NCBI GenBank assembly: GCA_963513935.1
Contig: OY740776.1
Coordinates: 6,122,224-6,186,223, forward strand
Length of the DNA stretch: 64,000 nt
Origin: Aphrophora alni
Lineage: Eukaryota; Arthropoda; Insecta; Hemiptera; Aphrophoridae
Direction: 5' to 3'
Positions 29,936-42,450 of the stretch are shown one piece after another. The stretch's first letter is position 1; every line of letters begins with the position of its first letter. Under the pieces are notes generated by a model that was not told where the DNA came from, ran no database searches, and saw nothing but the letters and a program-made list of their open reading frames with translations. A program made the position numbers and the translations under genes.

Positions 29936-32900
29936 TTATAAAGAAAACAAGAGGTTTTTATTCTTATTTTGAACTAAATCCTCAATGATATTAAGACATT
30001 AAGACAATTTCACATTATTTTAATATTATGCCAAATCAATTTATTTAATTTTTCTTTATTTAAAGTGCAATATTTATTGAGTGCAATCTTTTTACTATTG
30101 TTATTATTGTTATTATTGACTTATTTTTTATAAAAGGCATTATGTAATTCATATGGAAATTTGTTACTTCTTTACTTTTATAGGTAATTTTAAAGATTTG
30201 ATATTTTTAAATTAAATTTCTTTAAGTTAATGATTTCTACAATATATACTATGTATATCATATATTCGCATGAAGCAATATTATAAATAGTGAAAGATAA
30301 AAATATTTTGGAAAATGCAATAGTAATTATGTAAGTGTTTTCTCTTGATTGGCATAGTTATAGAGATTTATTTTCAAGATGGGAAATTTCCTAACTAACC
30401 TCCAAGAGAATATAACAGAAAAACATTTACAAATGTTGCATCGTTTTATTGTGCAAAAAAACTACACCGACCTTCATGATGAGGAATTTATTTTGTACTT
30501 TTTTCTTTCACTATTTACAACAATGTCCCCAACTACTGGTTTTGTCCAGCCAAAGATTTGAGAGTGGAGTTTCCATTCCTCTACTTTTAGATTTTTCTCC
30601 AATATTTTCAAGTCTTGTTGAGTTTTATTATAACGTAAAAATCATTTTCCCTCTTCCAACCAATTTGTTTCACCAATGGTCTGCACAAGTCCATAACTGA
30701 TTTCTAATTTATTTTCTTTTTAATAACCTATAAATTATAATTTCTCGAGGAAATATTCGTAATGATTATGATGTTTTTATATGATTATCATTCATGTTTT
30801 AGTTTCATTCCCATTCTCATAATTAAATAGTTGATTATTTTAAACAATTGTATACAAGAAAAATAAATACGAAATTTCATAATGTTTTAGTTGATTCCAG
30901 ATTTTTGCCAAATATACTTTAGAATAACACGAAGCAAGAATATGATTTAAAATAATTTTTGCTCAAATAGAAACAGTGAAATAAAAAACAATACAGATTA
31001 AAAGCCATTTTGCTGCCATATTTGTAGGTTACGTTAGAGTAATGCATGTTAGATTAGGCTAAATATGTAAATTAGGTATATATTCCATTTGTCCAAGACT
31101 TTTAAATATAAGTGTTTAAAACAGTTATTCAGAATGTTAAAAATATTTTTGTACAATTCCTTAAAAATAGTGATTATAGTTAGTAATTGATTAATTTATT
31201 TCGTCGTTTGAATTGTAATTACTGTATGTTTTGTTTTAGTTTACAATTCAGGGAAATGGTGAAGTTGCAGTAGCCGATAAAAGATCTTTTGGTATATGTT
31301 ACTTTTTTTTGTTGAATTTTCTTTTTCTTAAGTCTTTGTTTAAGAAACTATGTTAAACAACATTAAACCCCAATCACCACTTCAAAAGTTTACATTTTAT
31401 CATGTTGAACAATGTAATTTACATTTTTGATTTGATACACCCTCTTCACTTATTCTTGTAAAGTCTGTTTAAAAAACATGAAATGAATGATTTGAAGGGA
31501 CATTAAAACAGCGAGGGACATTTTGCTTCTCCAATTTCATTGGAGTGATGAAAGCAGTTTCCTCTTTATCTTAAAATATAATCTATCCTACATGAAATGT
31601 AGTAAAAATCCTAGAGTTTTCAATCGCTAGTTTTAAGTTTTACAGTGGCTAATTTTGTTTGAAAAACCATACATTTCCCTACAATTAGCTTATATTAATA
31701 TTTCTTTATATAAATAGTAAATTACCTCAACTCTTCCTCTCAGTACGGTACTAACACATTGATTGCAATGTAACTTGAATTCCATGCTCATGATGCTATG
31801 TAGTCAAGTTTATATTTATTTAATCAATCCTTCAGTACCGACTTCAGACAGTTTATTCTGTGTGCGGATGTTACTAACATGTCACTTTTATTTGTGATGT
31901 GTCCCATTCTTATGTTTGTTGCATAATTATGAAAATGTTTATTACATACACTTTACGATAAATAACAATTATAACATTAAGATATAAAGCATATTACAAT
32001 TGCGTGTTGTATTTATTGTTTTAAACATATAAAAACATTAAATTTAATAAATGAAAATATAAAAAGAAATCATTATTTATTTTTTTATACGAAATTGTAA
32101 ACTGTAAACGTACAGAAAAGCACATTTTGGAGCTTTATTTGTAACTTAAATTTTGACGATGAATTCTTTAAGTGATAAATATATCAGTACATATACAAAT
32201 GGAAATTTATGTGATGAAGTGTGACAAGCAGGAGTGTGTCGAGATGGTTGTCAGATGACGAAGGGGTAACAGCTGACAGCTTGCTACTATACACATTATA
32301 AACAATTTTCCTAGCCTGGCTGTGAACTATAGGTAATTTTGCGAATTTTTTTTCATAGTACATCCAAGCTGATTATCCATTTTTCACTAGAGTACCAAAA
32401 AATGAAATGAAACAAAAAACCCAGTATATTGACAATTTAATCAAATGTTAATATTTTTACAACAGCAGATAACTCGCTATTACCACGAAGGAAAGGTATT
32501 GACTGAAGGGTGAAGTGGATATGCTAGGAGGCAGTGCATGCGAAGGATGCTTTTTGATTTCCGTGCAGTATTTCAGTCGCTTCATTACGAAATTTCCAAT
32601 TGTAAGTAACATTTTATTTTAAGTGCGCTCCATTGCGCTGCACTTTGGATACAACTTTAAACCACTGACTACATTTTAAACAGTTTTTGAAGAATACACT
32701 ATCTCGAATTTATTAATTTTTATATTTCAAAATCAGAATATTTTATACTTCCCAGTTATTTACAATTTTTGACAGTTCTGAAGAAATGAATTAGATGTGT
32801 GTGTTATTTTCCATGATTTCATCTCTGACAATGGTGTTTTCAAGAATTGTTCAGTCGGTGGGAGTTCAAAATAATATTTTTCATTATGAATCTTTAAGCC

Positions 32901-33200
32901 TAAAAATCCCCTGAATGTATTATATCTGAATATAAACGTACTTATAACTTTTATAAATTGACAAGCATTTGTAAATGGGATTTTGTCCAACAAACAGATG
33001 TAGTTTAATTACAAGTTTACTATATTTTTATATGTATTTCCCACATTTGGCAATAATTAGCTTAGTTTATTTTTTATTGGAAAGGTGTAACCAAATTGTT
33101 TTATTAAAAAGAATTTGTTTGTTTGTTCAAAAACAAAAAACCTCTTCATCGTGATCGCTTTATAAAAAAAAGAAGGAAAGGTAAATAAATTCAAAAATCC
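29936..33200. other. Non-genic; two small items of note
   Basis: No exon with domain support. Contains a 42-bp segment repeated at 34212 (31351-31392) and a less AT-rich stretch at 32200-32640 with a strong donor-like GTAAGT at 32602 (see findings). Confidence 0.5.
31351..31392 (+). repeat. Short dispersed repeat, copy 1
   Basis: The phrases actatgttaaa, aacattaaac, caatcacc and cttcaaaagtttac occur here and at 34212-34263 with three or four substitutions. Origin unknown. Confidence 0.6.
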
Positions 33201-33204
33201 TAGC

Positions 33205-33370
33205 TCTTGGATATTCTAATTGTAGTCGTGGTTAGATGAGAACAAAAGTTGGTAAAGAGATTACCTGAATGGAAAGATAGGACAGAGAAAAATCTATTCC
33301 AAGACTACATGAAGAAACATGTAGATCCAGCTAGGGTTCATGGAGTCCGCCAACCTCGTGGGGAAATTTC
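33205..33370 (+). repeat. Partial copy of the 52.5-kb MITE
   Basis: Shares ctacatgaa, gtagatccagctag and neighbouring A/G-rich sequence in order with 52540-52610. Probably a decayed copy of the same TIR element. Confidence 0.5.
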
Positions 33371-33532
33371 TTAAAATGTGCTGATTTAGCATCTCTAATC
33401 AGAAATTTGTTCCTACTTTTCCACCAAATTCTTGTATTTTAAATTAAGTAATTCTAGCATTTAATTTGACTTCATATGAGGTTATGTATTTGTTATAGTT
33501 CATTTTGCCAACAAGTTATTCATATTTATGAT

Positions 33533-33750
33533 CTTGTTCTTCGGGGTTCAACCGCGTCAATATTGTCTGCACGTTGAGTACAGCCGACGTTTCGGGCACT
33601 TTACAGATGTCCATTCTCAAGGCTTAACAAACTTTTGTTAAGAACTTGACATTTGTTAAGCCTTGAGAATGGACATCTGTAAAGTGCCCGAAACGTCGGT
33701 TGTACTCAACGTGCAGACAATATTGACGCGGTCGAACCTCGAAGAACAAG
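33533..33750. repeat. 99-bp-arm inverted repeat with CGAAACGTCGG
   Basis: Arms 33533-33631 and 33652-33750 are near-perfect inverted repeats with a 20-bp spacer. Each holds CTTGAGAATGG, a short hairpin and CCCGAAACGTCGG, a layout similar to, but not matching, the hammerhead core. It is likely a head-to-head pair of PLE-type ends. The arms are too alike to be old. Confidence 0.75.
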
Positions 33751-34211
33751 AACATAATGATGTTTGTGACCGTGGAAGTCTATCGTTCAAAATCAAGTTA
33801 TTCATAGATGAAACCAAAGAGAGATTTTCTACCTAAATTAATTAAAGCCTTGCAATACTTTTAGAACATCCATTCAATGATTATAATTATTCTAATCTAC
33901 CATTATAACATGAAGATACCAGAAGATATACCAAAGAATTATTTTTATATGTATTTGTTTTTTTTTTGTTTTTTTTTTTTCAATTATGTTATTGTATTGG
34001 TAAAGTTGAATATAACAATGTTTTGTTAAATCCATATTGGAAATACAGATATTGTAACTATTGTGTAAGTTGAGGCTTCACTGTGCATAAGTGGAACATT
34101 ATGTGAAAACAAAACGGAGCAAAAATATCCCACAAACTTTCTCATTCACCCTTCTCCAAAACTAAAATAAACCGTATTTGAAAACATATTTAAATAGTGT
34201 CTAAATGTGTC

Positions 34212-34263
34212 ATAAACTATGTTAAAAAACATTAAACACCAATCACCGCTTCAAAAGTTTACT
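34212..34263 (+). repeat. Short dispersed repeat, copy 2
   Basis: Partner of 31351-31392. Confidence 0.6.
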
Positions 34264-34814
34264 TCTTGTGTCATAAACTAGTACTCAGCATCAATCAAGT
34301 TTTATTATTAATCATCAAGGTCTTTTTCATGCCAGTTCTTTCTGAACTGTAATATTTTGTTTTCACCCGGTCTAGATCATTAATCTTCACATTTCAGTAA
34401 AATTTTATGATTTTGAATTTTAAAATGGCCAATTTTGTTTTTACTGATTACTCACAAACCAGGATTATTGTAGTGAATACTATTTGTTAGGGTTCTTACA
34501 TGCTACATTTTAGCAAAGTTTTATTAAAATCGTTGGAATTTATTTTTTTAATTGTAATTTTGTGTTTTGTTCTAACGACAGTAAACCCCAAATTTTGAGT
34601 TATCAAAAAACTCATAAAAAGTGACAAGAGATGATCAAAATATATGTATAGAACTTTGTTACAATTGGTTACATAATTTGTAATGTTTGGTAGCAATTTC
34701 AACAGTAACATTACATTTTTCAGGTTAGTTTATGCTCTAGAATTTTAGGAAAAGATTCTGATCAACACCCAAATATAAGGCTCAAACAACATAAGGGGTA
34801 ATTTTGTTGTTTTT

Positions 34815-35405
34815 TTACTTTCTGTATAGTATAGAAAGTTATATGATGTATCAAAAAACTTATATCAAGTTTTTGTGTGGATATATTTGTTTTTAGATCC
34901 GTCCTCCCCCCCCCCCCCCGAGTTCAAAAAAGCTGTTTTTAAATGATGTCTTGTCATCTGTTGTAGTGCAGTGCTTTACAGACCAAGTGTGTAGACTGAT
35001 TTTAATCAAATTTGATATGTGAACATATATTAGGAACTTTTTTGATAATTCAAAATTGGCACTAACGATTTTGATCAAATTTTGCTCAAGTATACCGCCT
35101 AATGACCCAAACGAAATGTATTTGTCGCCATATCTCCAAGATATTATTTTTATTTATTGGTATAAAACAAACAAAAAATCTGTGGGGCTGTACTTTCTGA
35201 AATGCTGTTTATGATACAAGCAAATCAAGTTCATACTCTGTTTATATATATTAATATTCGTTTCAAAGATGGCGTTCATAGTTCATTTTATTGACAAATA
35301 CCGAACTGACATATTTGGTGACAACTTAGTTTGTTGTCATTTGGTTTTGAGGATGGTTAAATAAGAAAGTTTGTGCAATGATTTTTTTACTATTTACTTC
35401 TATTA
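34815..35405 (+). repeat. Dispersed AT-rich repeat, copy B
   Basis: Landmarks in order: tatagaaagttatatgatg, gagttcaaaaaa, aacgattttgatcaaatttt, aaaacaaacaaaaaatctgt, gatacaagcaaatcaa, and a right end aagaaagtttgtgcaatg. The same order is seen at 41.6-42.1 and 50.1-50.9 kb, with an internal deletion here. No ORF. Confidence 0.6.
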
Positions 35406-35865
35406 GAATTTAAAATAATTTTGAATGAATAATTATGTTATAAAATATAATTTTAAGTATTTATTATTGTTTTTTAAATTTTTTATTTACTAAAATGAGG
35501 TTAAATTTCATTAAAATTTACAGGAATGAATATGTTTTATAAAATACTCTGTAATGTGAGATAAATAATGCTGGTAAATATTATTCATATGGATATTTCA
35601 TAATCTCATCTTTCCTCGAGGGATATCACAATAGCTAAAATATCAATATTAAAAATTGTTTAATAGCCAACCTATATTTTGGTGATTGTCTCCAATTCCA
35701 TACTGTATAACCAAGTAAAATCTATTTAACCATTCACCCTTATATTTTACTTCCTAAATATTAATAATTAAGAAAGCAAACAATTACCTTAATTGTAATA
35801 ATTTATTTTTAAAATGGTATTATCTGTTCATGAATAGATTTTAATTCCATGGACTGATAAAGTTC

Positions 35866-35930
35866 CGATCCATCCAGGATTCGTACCCTGATCTCCTAAT
35901 TAATACTCAGATGTGTTAACCATTAGATCA
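35866..35930 (-). repeat. tRNA-Val-like SINE head or tRNA pseudogene
   Basis: Minus strand: TAATGGTTAACACATCTG closely resembles the D-arm/anticodon side of tRNA-Val, and CAGGGTACGAATCCTG is a good T-arm with box B. The acceptor strands do not pair, so it is not a working tRNA. Confidence 0.5.
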
Positions 35931-37396
35931 GTAGTATTTTATATATTGTAATTGTATAGAAATGTTTTTTGTATAGTTTGTAAATAATGTTAATTGGAAG
36001 AAAGGATTTGGTGTGACGAGTGTAAACTTACAATTTTTAATATTATAAATAATACTTTTGTTACCCTTCAACAGTGGTGGCTAATGTATTGCGCGTAAAA
36101 CTATTATGAAAATTTAACATTCTAATTATATTACACATTAAAATAAAATAGAACCTAGTTAATTTAAAGTCGATGGGGGGGGGACGGGTAAATTTTTTTG
36201 AATTAGCCAAGGCTTTGAATTATGAAAGTTTGCACTTATAGTAGTATAAATTATTAAATTATTTGAAATCAGTAATAAAAAAATATACAATTTTTTTGCC
36301 AAAAATGAGTTAATGTACTTACAATTTTTGATACTATTTAGGACGAGGAACTATTTACAAAAGAGTATGTACACTAATGTACATCATTAACAGGGTTGAA
36401 ACATACTATGAAAAATTCACTATTGCAATGTATAACTTGACAATGATAGGCGTACAGGCATAATACAGTAGCAACTGAGATTTACTGACAAGTTTACAAC
36501 AAGCCGATTTGTAGTCCCTTAAAACAAAACAGATCCTGTTTAGTCATATTTTTTTCCTTTAATGGTATTGACTGACCTTGTGAAAAAAGAAGAAGGTTGA
36601 GTGTACATTTCTCACACCAACTTACCAGGTCTTGAAATTCCTGAGGACAATGCATACAGCCAGGCCATCACCCTTATTACCAAGCGTTTTAACACTTACA
36701 CAGTACCTGTTGTAAAAACACATTTCTTTCCTTCAAAATTATATGTAAGATCAGAGTGAAATGTTTTATGAATTTCAGGCATTTTAATTTAAAACGTTTG
36801 AATTATACAAGTCCCATCGTAACAAGTAATTAACTCATTGTTATTCTAAAGTTTATTTTAAATTTGTAATGTTGGTAAGTCTTGGAGAAAGACTAGATTT
36901 TATAGTAGGTTCTTGCGGTTTAGAGCAGTAGTTTTCAACCACTGTAGTGATTGTAGTATGTGCTTTTACGAAGCACTCAATACTTGTACAGTCGAGTTAG
37001 TTGATAGACCTTGTTAATATTTATCACGATATCGTTTACTGAAAATGATGACGTAGAAAATTGTTTACTTCTAAATTACTGTAATTCATAATTTAATTAT
37101 ATTTAGCAACACTTGTGTAAGGAAAAATTAATGATAAAAAACCAATTCCGACAATAAGTGAACACTGTAATAAGATGACATCATCATCATCAACTGTGTA
37201 TAGGTTTGTAACCGATGACATTTGTATGCCCAGTCGGATATAATGCAATGGTAAAATTAATATCAACACAGCATCTCTAATATGTAATTTAAACAATTAA
37301 TTAAAAGTAATAAAACAATATGTAGGCCCATAAATACAATTTAAAAAAAAGTGACTTAAATAAATTAAACCATATATGTAATTAGTACAATGTGCA
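35931..37396. other. Non-genic; nothing recognised
   Basis: AT-rich, with a G-run near 36175. No exon, no TIR. Confidence 0.5.
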
Positions 37397-38039
37397 TTAA
37401 CCCCTTAAGTGTTTATGTCGGTTTATGTCGGTTTAAGCCGACGCTACAAATATCGATAAAAAGTGCCACTGTCGACACTCTTAACTTGCCCTATTCTATT
37501 TCGTTCTCTGTCGTAATATTACGTTGTAGTTGCTAGTATTGCCGCTAGATAGTGTTGGCATGCTCTCTAGAGCATAACTTATAAAACTACCGCTTTATTA
37601 TTGTTCTCTTTGGATCCGCCGTGAACATTATATTTACAAGAAGTCGCAATATGTCCGCAAGGAGTCGCGATACCAGTGCAGCGAATGTGATGTTGGGCTG
37701 TGTGCTGCCCCATATGTTTTAAAATATATCACACCCAAAAAAATTACTAAACATTAGTAAGAAACTGTAAACAATCTTTATTGTGTGTACTTTTATTTTT
37801 AACAATGGTTTTATTACATTTTACTTTTTTTTAATTGTTAGGTAAATGTGTTTTTAATGTATATGCAGAAATTTTTTAAATTATATTAAACATGACGTTT
37901 ATACTTTTGATGTTGCTTATATTTTCTTTTTATGCCTATTTTTTAACTTCCAAGTTAACAAACATTAAAATAATCAAATAAAAAAATAGGCATTTTTGGG
38001 TTGATTTAGGCAAAAAAAATAAAACACTTAAGTGGTTAA
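37397..38039 (+). mobile_element. piggyBac-type element with coding remnant
   Basis: TTAA at both ends (37397-37400 and 38036-38039). The TIR is CCCCTTAAGTGTTT at the left, mirrored as aaacacttaagtgg at the right. The element is 643 bp. TTAA target sites are diagnostic of piggyBac. The remaining coding sequence is the transposase C terminus. Inside the left end gtcggttta is tandemly repeated. Confidence 0.85.
37635..37757 (+). pseudogene. piggyBac transposase C-terminal Cys-rich domain
   Basis: The + frame reads YKKSQYVRKESRYQCSECDV, then GLCAAPYVLKYIT, to TAG at 37755-37757. The pattern RY-C--C-V-LC--P----Y matches the cysteine-rich tail that piggyBac-type transposases use for DNA contact. 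The catalytic region is deleted. The last Cys of 'PCF' is replaced by Tyr. Confidence 0.75.
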
Positions 38040-38559
38040 AAAACATACAGTGTTGATGAAACAGGTAAGCAAAGTTTAAAACCCTCCATGGTCAAGAAAC
38101 CCTCTCACAGAGTAAAAAGACTTAGACAACTAAAGTCATCTTAGGCTATTCCTGAATGATTTAAAATTTCTAATAGTTTTTAGATAAACAGAGAGTTTGT
38201 TATATAATAACACTCCAGCATGGGATGGTAACTTTCTACATTTGCTCTGCCTGCATTGGCCTAATCCCAAATCATTTCTGAATTGGGTACCATAGTTATG
38301 TCTCTTTTTTTCTTTTTTTTTTCAGAATTATATGACTCTTGAATTTTATATATAATATTACGTCAAAAACATACATACACAGAATTGTCAGAATACTTAA
38401 AAATGAATTCCTACAAGGTGACCACTTAATTATTGAAGATTTTATTCTTTACTTAAAGCAGTTTATCCCTTTTGGACGTCAGTCACAAAAGGGCTTATTT
38501 ATTGTGCTCCTAAATGGAAAATAGATTGTTTTGATGCCACTATATATCCCTAGGAATAC

Positions 38560-40000
38560 TTTTGAGCTTAATGAACTTTGAAATCTTCATGACAATGTTG
38601 TCTTGAGGGATTATCTACCCCTTTAATCAAAGATCCAAAAGTCTCAATCCTTTCCAGATCGAGTCATTCACATTCGAAGATTAAGTACTCTGCAGTTTTC
38701 CCTCACAGTTCACATTTTGTGCACTGTGATTCTCTAGAAAATAATATGTTCTTCCTGTGGTTATGTTTTCTTATTTGGAAGTGCTCTGTAATACACTTTA
38801 CCTTACCCTTGGCCTGCTTTAGATTCCTGCTTTAGATTTTATCTCTACTCATGTCTGTCACTGGTGAGCATCCTCCATCTTCTCACACCAACAGCCTTCA
38901 AATTCTCCACATTATACAACCTGAGGTCTCCTCTTATGACTGTGGTCTCCTTTGAGCAAAATTTTGTGACTGTCTCCACTTCTTTTGACCAGCTGAAAGC
39001 TCCGGCTGGCTGGAGACCGCATACACTTTAGCCGAATCTTGTCAGGATGGGCCAAGGAGTTGGGTTAGGACACTAATGAACGCACGCAATGCAAGTTAAA
39101 TTAAATATTATCTTTAATTTTAGCGCCGAATTAGAAGAATACAGTAATAATTAGAATTTATAAAAATGACATAACGGCTAGATAAAAGGCCTTAATAGTG
39201 GCCGAAAAGCATACCGATTAATTTAGATAGCACGTGACCGAAAATGGACTGACCTCGTACCGTAGTGGTCTGCCGTTCAACCTTCTTCTAGCGGCTCTCG
39301 GAACAGACTCTCTCCCGGCTCGCTGGTTCAAGCCCTCCACGCCTTGTCTCTCCCCCCTTCTACATAATCTTGCACTGCTCAACAAAATTGCAAGTCCCAA
39401 TTGATATTTTATTATTTAAAATCCCTTCCCACTACATCCTAATTTATACTTATTATAGTTTTTATTTGGTGGGCTCCTTGGCTGGGCCACAATTTGTCAA
39501 CTGTAACATCTTAGTTTTCAATATAAGTTAACCAATTGAACTTTCGAAAAAATGACAAGATTTGGCCAAAATATATCCAGCCTCCTTGAAATACCACAGA
39601 ATTCTTCAAGTCCGGTCCTATAAGTTTCATTGCTGATTCTATGTTAGCCAGTATATCTTCACATTCATTCCCATTAATCCCACATGTTGAAAAAGCGTAA
39701 CATTATTGAGGCTTTCAATCATGTTTGATTCTTAAACAAACTGACTTTGACCTGAATTTATTCAAATCTAGGACTTTCAAAGTCAACTGTCTGTATAGAT
39801 ACATATATCCCTATCCTTATATCAAAGTCTCAAGTTGTCTTTGATGCATTCCATTAAGACTGTAATTTCTTACTGAGAAACTGTTCCTGATCAGGTCTGC
39901 TTTCTCAGATTTTATTTCCTGTTCTACCCTTTGTTTTATAGTCTGTGAACCACTCCACTCATGCAAGGGTAAATACTTCTCTTTAGCTATCCTTGCGGTC
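38560..40000 (-). pseudogene. Decayed RNase H-type LINE, 3' part
   Basis: Minus strand, from high to low coordinates: an RNase H end CGINGNECEDILANIESAMK then LIGPDL (about 39705-39620), matching 'GI-GNE-AD-LA--G'. After the solo LTR interruption comes CTKCEL-GKTAEYLIFECE (about 38740-38680), the Cys-His tail of these elements. Many stops and shifts. It shares style with the decayed LINE at 46.8-48.3 kb. Confidence 0.55.
38965..39491. mobile_element. Solo LTR, copy 2 (527 bp)
   Basis: Starts TGTGACTGTCTCC and ends GGGCCACA. The 4-bp duplication ATTT flanks it at 38961-38964 and 39492-39495. Same orientation as copy 1 at 28.5 kb and clearly homologous, with scattered substitutions and small indels. 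It interrupts the decayed LINE. Confidence 0.85.
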
Positions 40001-40770
40001 AGGTATTATCATTGTAAACTGTTTAAAGACATGTTGTAGACTTGTTGTGGAAATTAATTGTTTATTATATATAATTAATAGACAATTAGTGTTTACTGTA
40101 TTTGAATTCAAATAATTCTTATTTAAATAAGCTAACAAATTAAATTCCACTTTTCTAAAATTTATGGCATGGTGAAAATAAAAGACATTTCCTCCAACAT
40201 AAATAATCCCATTATTCTGGTTATCCAACTGTTTACCAATGAAATCCTTACTTTTTATTAGCTGCCACTGCTCTTCATCAAAACATTATTTGTTATAAAC
40301 TATTTTCAAATTACAATTGTTTTAATCAATAGCCTATTTTTGTTTTAATTGTGTTATAAACATAAAAAAAGCATGATATTTTCATAAATATTTGTAACTG
40401 TGCAATTTTAATGGTAACTAGTACTACTCCGGCCAATTTCCATCCAGTAAATGTACGTAAGTAAACATTTAAATGTGTATAGAATTTCAAAAATTTAATT
40501 GTATGGTTATGAATATGGTTAGTGAACTTAAACAGTTTTAAAAGCTGTTTTGGTTCAGCGTTCAGGTTTAATTACTTTCTGAATGTACCGATAGTTGAAA
40601 AATGTTTTTAAGGTTATGTTGATTTAATTGTTGCCATAAAATTGTGTTGTGGCTATTTTGTAGATGATTAATTTAACTATTTGTGTATGTACCTCTCCTA
40701 TGATATTCAAGTAATATGACAAAGCTAGAAAAGACAATTACATGAAAAATCTTAGTAGGAAAAAAGGAGA
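40001..40770. other. Non-genic; nothing recognised
   Basis: AT-rich sequence without exon or repeat signals that I can support. Confidence 0.5.
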
Positions 40771-41078
40771 AATTTCGGTACTTACGTATTAACGCCACCG
40801 CAGCAGAAGTTGCGCTAATGTGCATGCGCCAATAAAGAGCAAACTGATTTAAGGGAAGCAGAATTCCATTTTTTTCAGCTTTGAGATTCATATACTTTCA
40901 TTTTATGATTTGTCGCAAAAAAAAATATATAAGGTTTGGCCAGGTGTTTATATATATATATATAGCTACCTGGCCAAACCTGTCGTGATATATAATTATA
41001 TCGCAAAGTAAGCAAATATTGGCGCATGCGCATTAGCAACTTCTGCTGCGGTGGCGTTAATACATAAGTACCGAAATT
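40771..41078. mobile_element. Foldback/MITE with nested hairpin
   Basis: The outer arms 40771-40834 and 41017-41078 are inverted repeats (acgccaccgcagcagaagtt inside both). The inner arms AGGTTTGGCCAGGT (40932-40945) and its complement (40968-40981) enclose a TA microsatellite. A GCATGCGC palindrome lies in each outer arm. No TSD was resolved. Confidence 0.7.
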
Positions 41079-41599
41079 TCTAATGATAAATTTAATTATG
41101 TATTTATTTCTTTATAACATATAGTTTACAGAATTTCGGTGACTCGTTTTAGGCTACCGATAACATAGGCTGTTGAGCCATAAAATTATTATTATTTTGT
41201 GAATTATTATGTTTAATAACAATGTTTGTGATACCTCTGCATTTCTATTAACAGTGATTTTTTTATTAATGTGTCAGTGACAATATATCTGACAAATAAT
41301 GTAGAACAACACAGACTGGTTAACAAGTCTTCAGTCCAATTCTAAACAATTACCACTTTAATTGAAACAATAATGTTTCCATATCCTCCTTAAAAAGTGA
41401 ACACAATACAATTTATTATGTGAGGTAAAATTAACTACATCATTGGGTATTGTAGTAAAGTCCCATTAGCATATCTTTCTTAAAACATTCAGTTTTTGGA
41501 ATGATGTCTGTCATTTGTACAGTGCTCTGCAAACTAAACACGCGAACCATTTTAGTCAATTAAAATTTTAATTTGGTATATTTTAGCACTATCTTGGTA

Positions 41600-42120
41600 T
41601 GTTTTTTTTCCCCATTTTTTTTTAGATCTGAAAATTTAGCTGTAGTAGAAAACAACACAAAATTATGATTTTCTCAAAATTGGCTACAACGATTTTGATC
41701 AAATTTTACTCTTGTGTAGTATTTAAAGGGCCATACAAAACATATTGGTCACCATCAGATTCTGTCCAAAAAATAGTGATTTGTGTTAACAGTAAAAACA
41801 AAAAATCTGTCATGAGACAATAAAATAGGTCATTTGTCAAAATCGGGAGTACCAATTTCGTTCAAAATTTTGAAAATGTGAAGATTAATAACCCAAACCT
41901 GTGTGCAAAATAGGAAGAAAAGAAAAAAAATTGTTCAGGCAAAAAACAAAAATGAACCTTGTTGCAGTCATTAAAAGTTTAATTTTAATCAAATATTATT
42001 TACATTGAGGACATGTTTATTGGCACACGTTAAGCACATTTAGAACCTAATTAAATATTTGAATTTTGAAGGATAGTTACACACTTTGTGGGGTTTTAGG
42101 AGGTACATTTGGCATTAAAA
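41600..42120 (+). repeat. Dispersed AT-rich repeat, copy D
   Basis: Landmarks shared in order with the 50-kb copy: aattatgattttctcaaa, caacgattttgatcaaattt, taccaatttcgttcaaa, gtgtgcaaaata, tcattaaaagtttaatttt and ggacatgtttattggcaca. Truncated at both ends. Confidence 0.55.
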
Positions 42121-42425
42121 ATAGCTATATAACTTATTTTAAGAAAATCAGAATGTTGTTTTTTATTACACCAGAGTAGAATTTTTAATAATAACTAAAA
42201 ATGAAGAATAAAAGCCTATTATTTGATTAAATTATGGCCACAAATAAAAAAAATAAGAAAAACTTCTCAAACTGTCCAAAGAAAAACAGGCTGGCCTACA
42301 TACAAAAAAAAATTGTAATAAAAAACAATAAGTACATAGAATCAAGAGAACCTAAAAAAACAAATTTTCAATGTTGATTTTTATTCACCTTCAGAATACT
42401 TTAATATTTTTTATAGGGAGAAGCA

Positions 42426-42450
42426 ATGTAGCTCAGTCGGTAGAGACATA
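42426..42450 (+). repeat. tRNA-like box A fragment
   Basis: TAGCTCAGTCGGTAGAG (42429-42445) is a perfect tRNA D-arm/box A. There is no T-arm downstream, so it is a 5' fragment of a tRNA or SINE. Confidence 0.45.

Noticed and set aside
42429..42445. Possible functional tRNA gene
   Set aside because: Only the D-arm/box A is present; no anticodon arm, T-arm or acceptor pairing.
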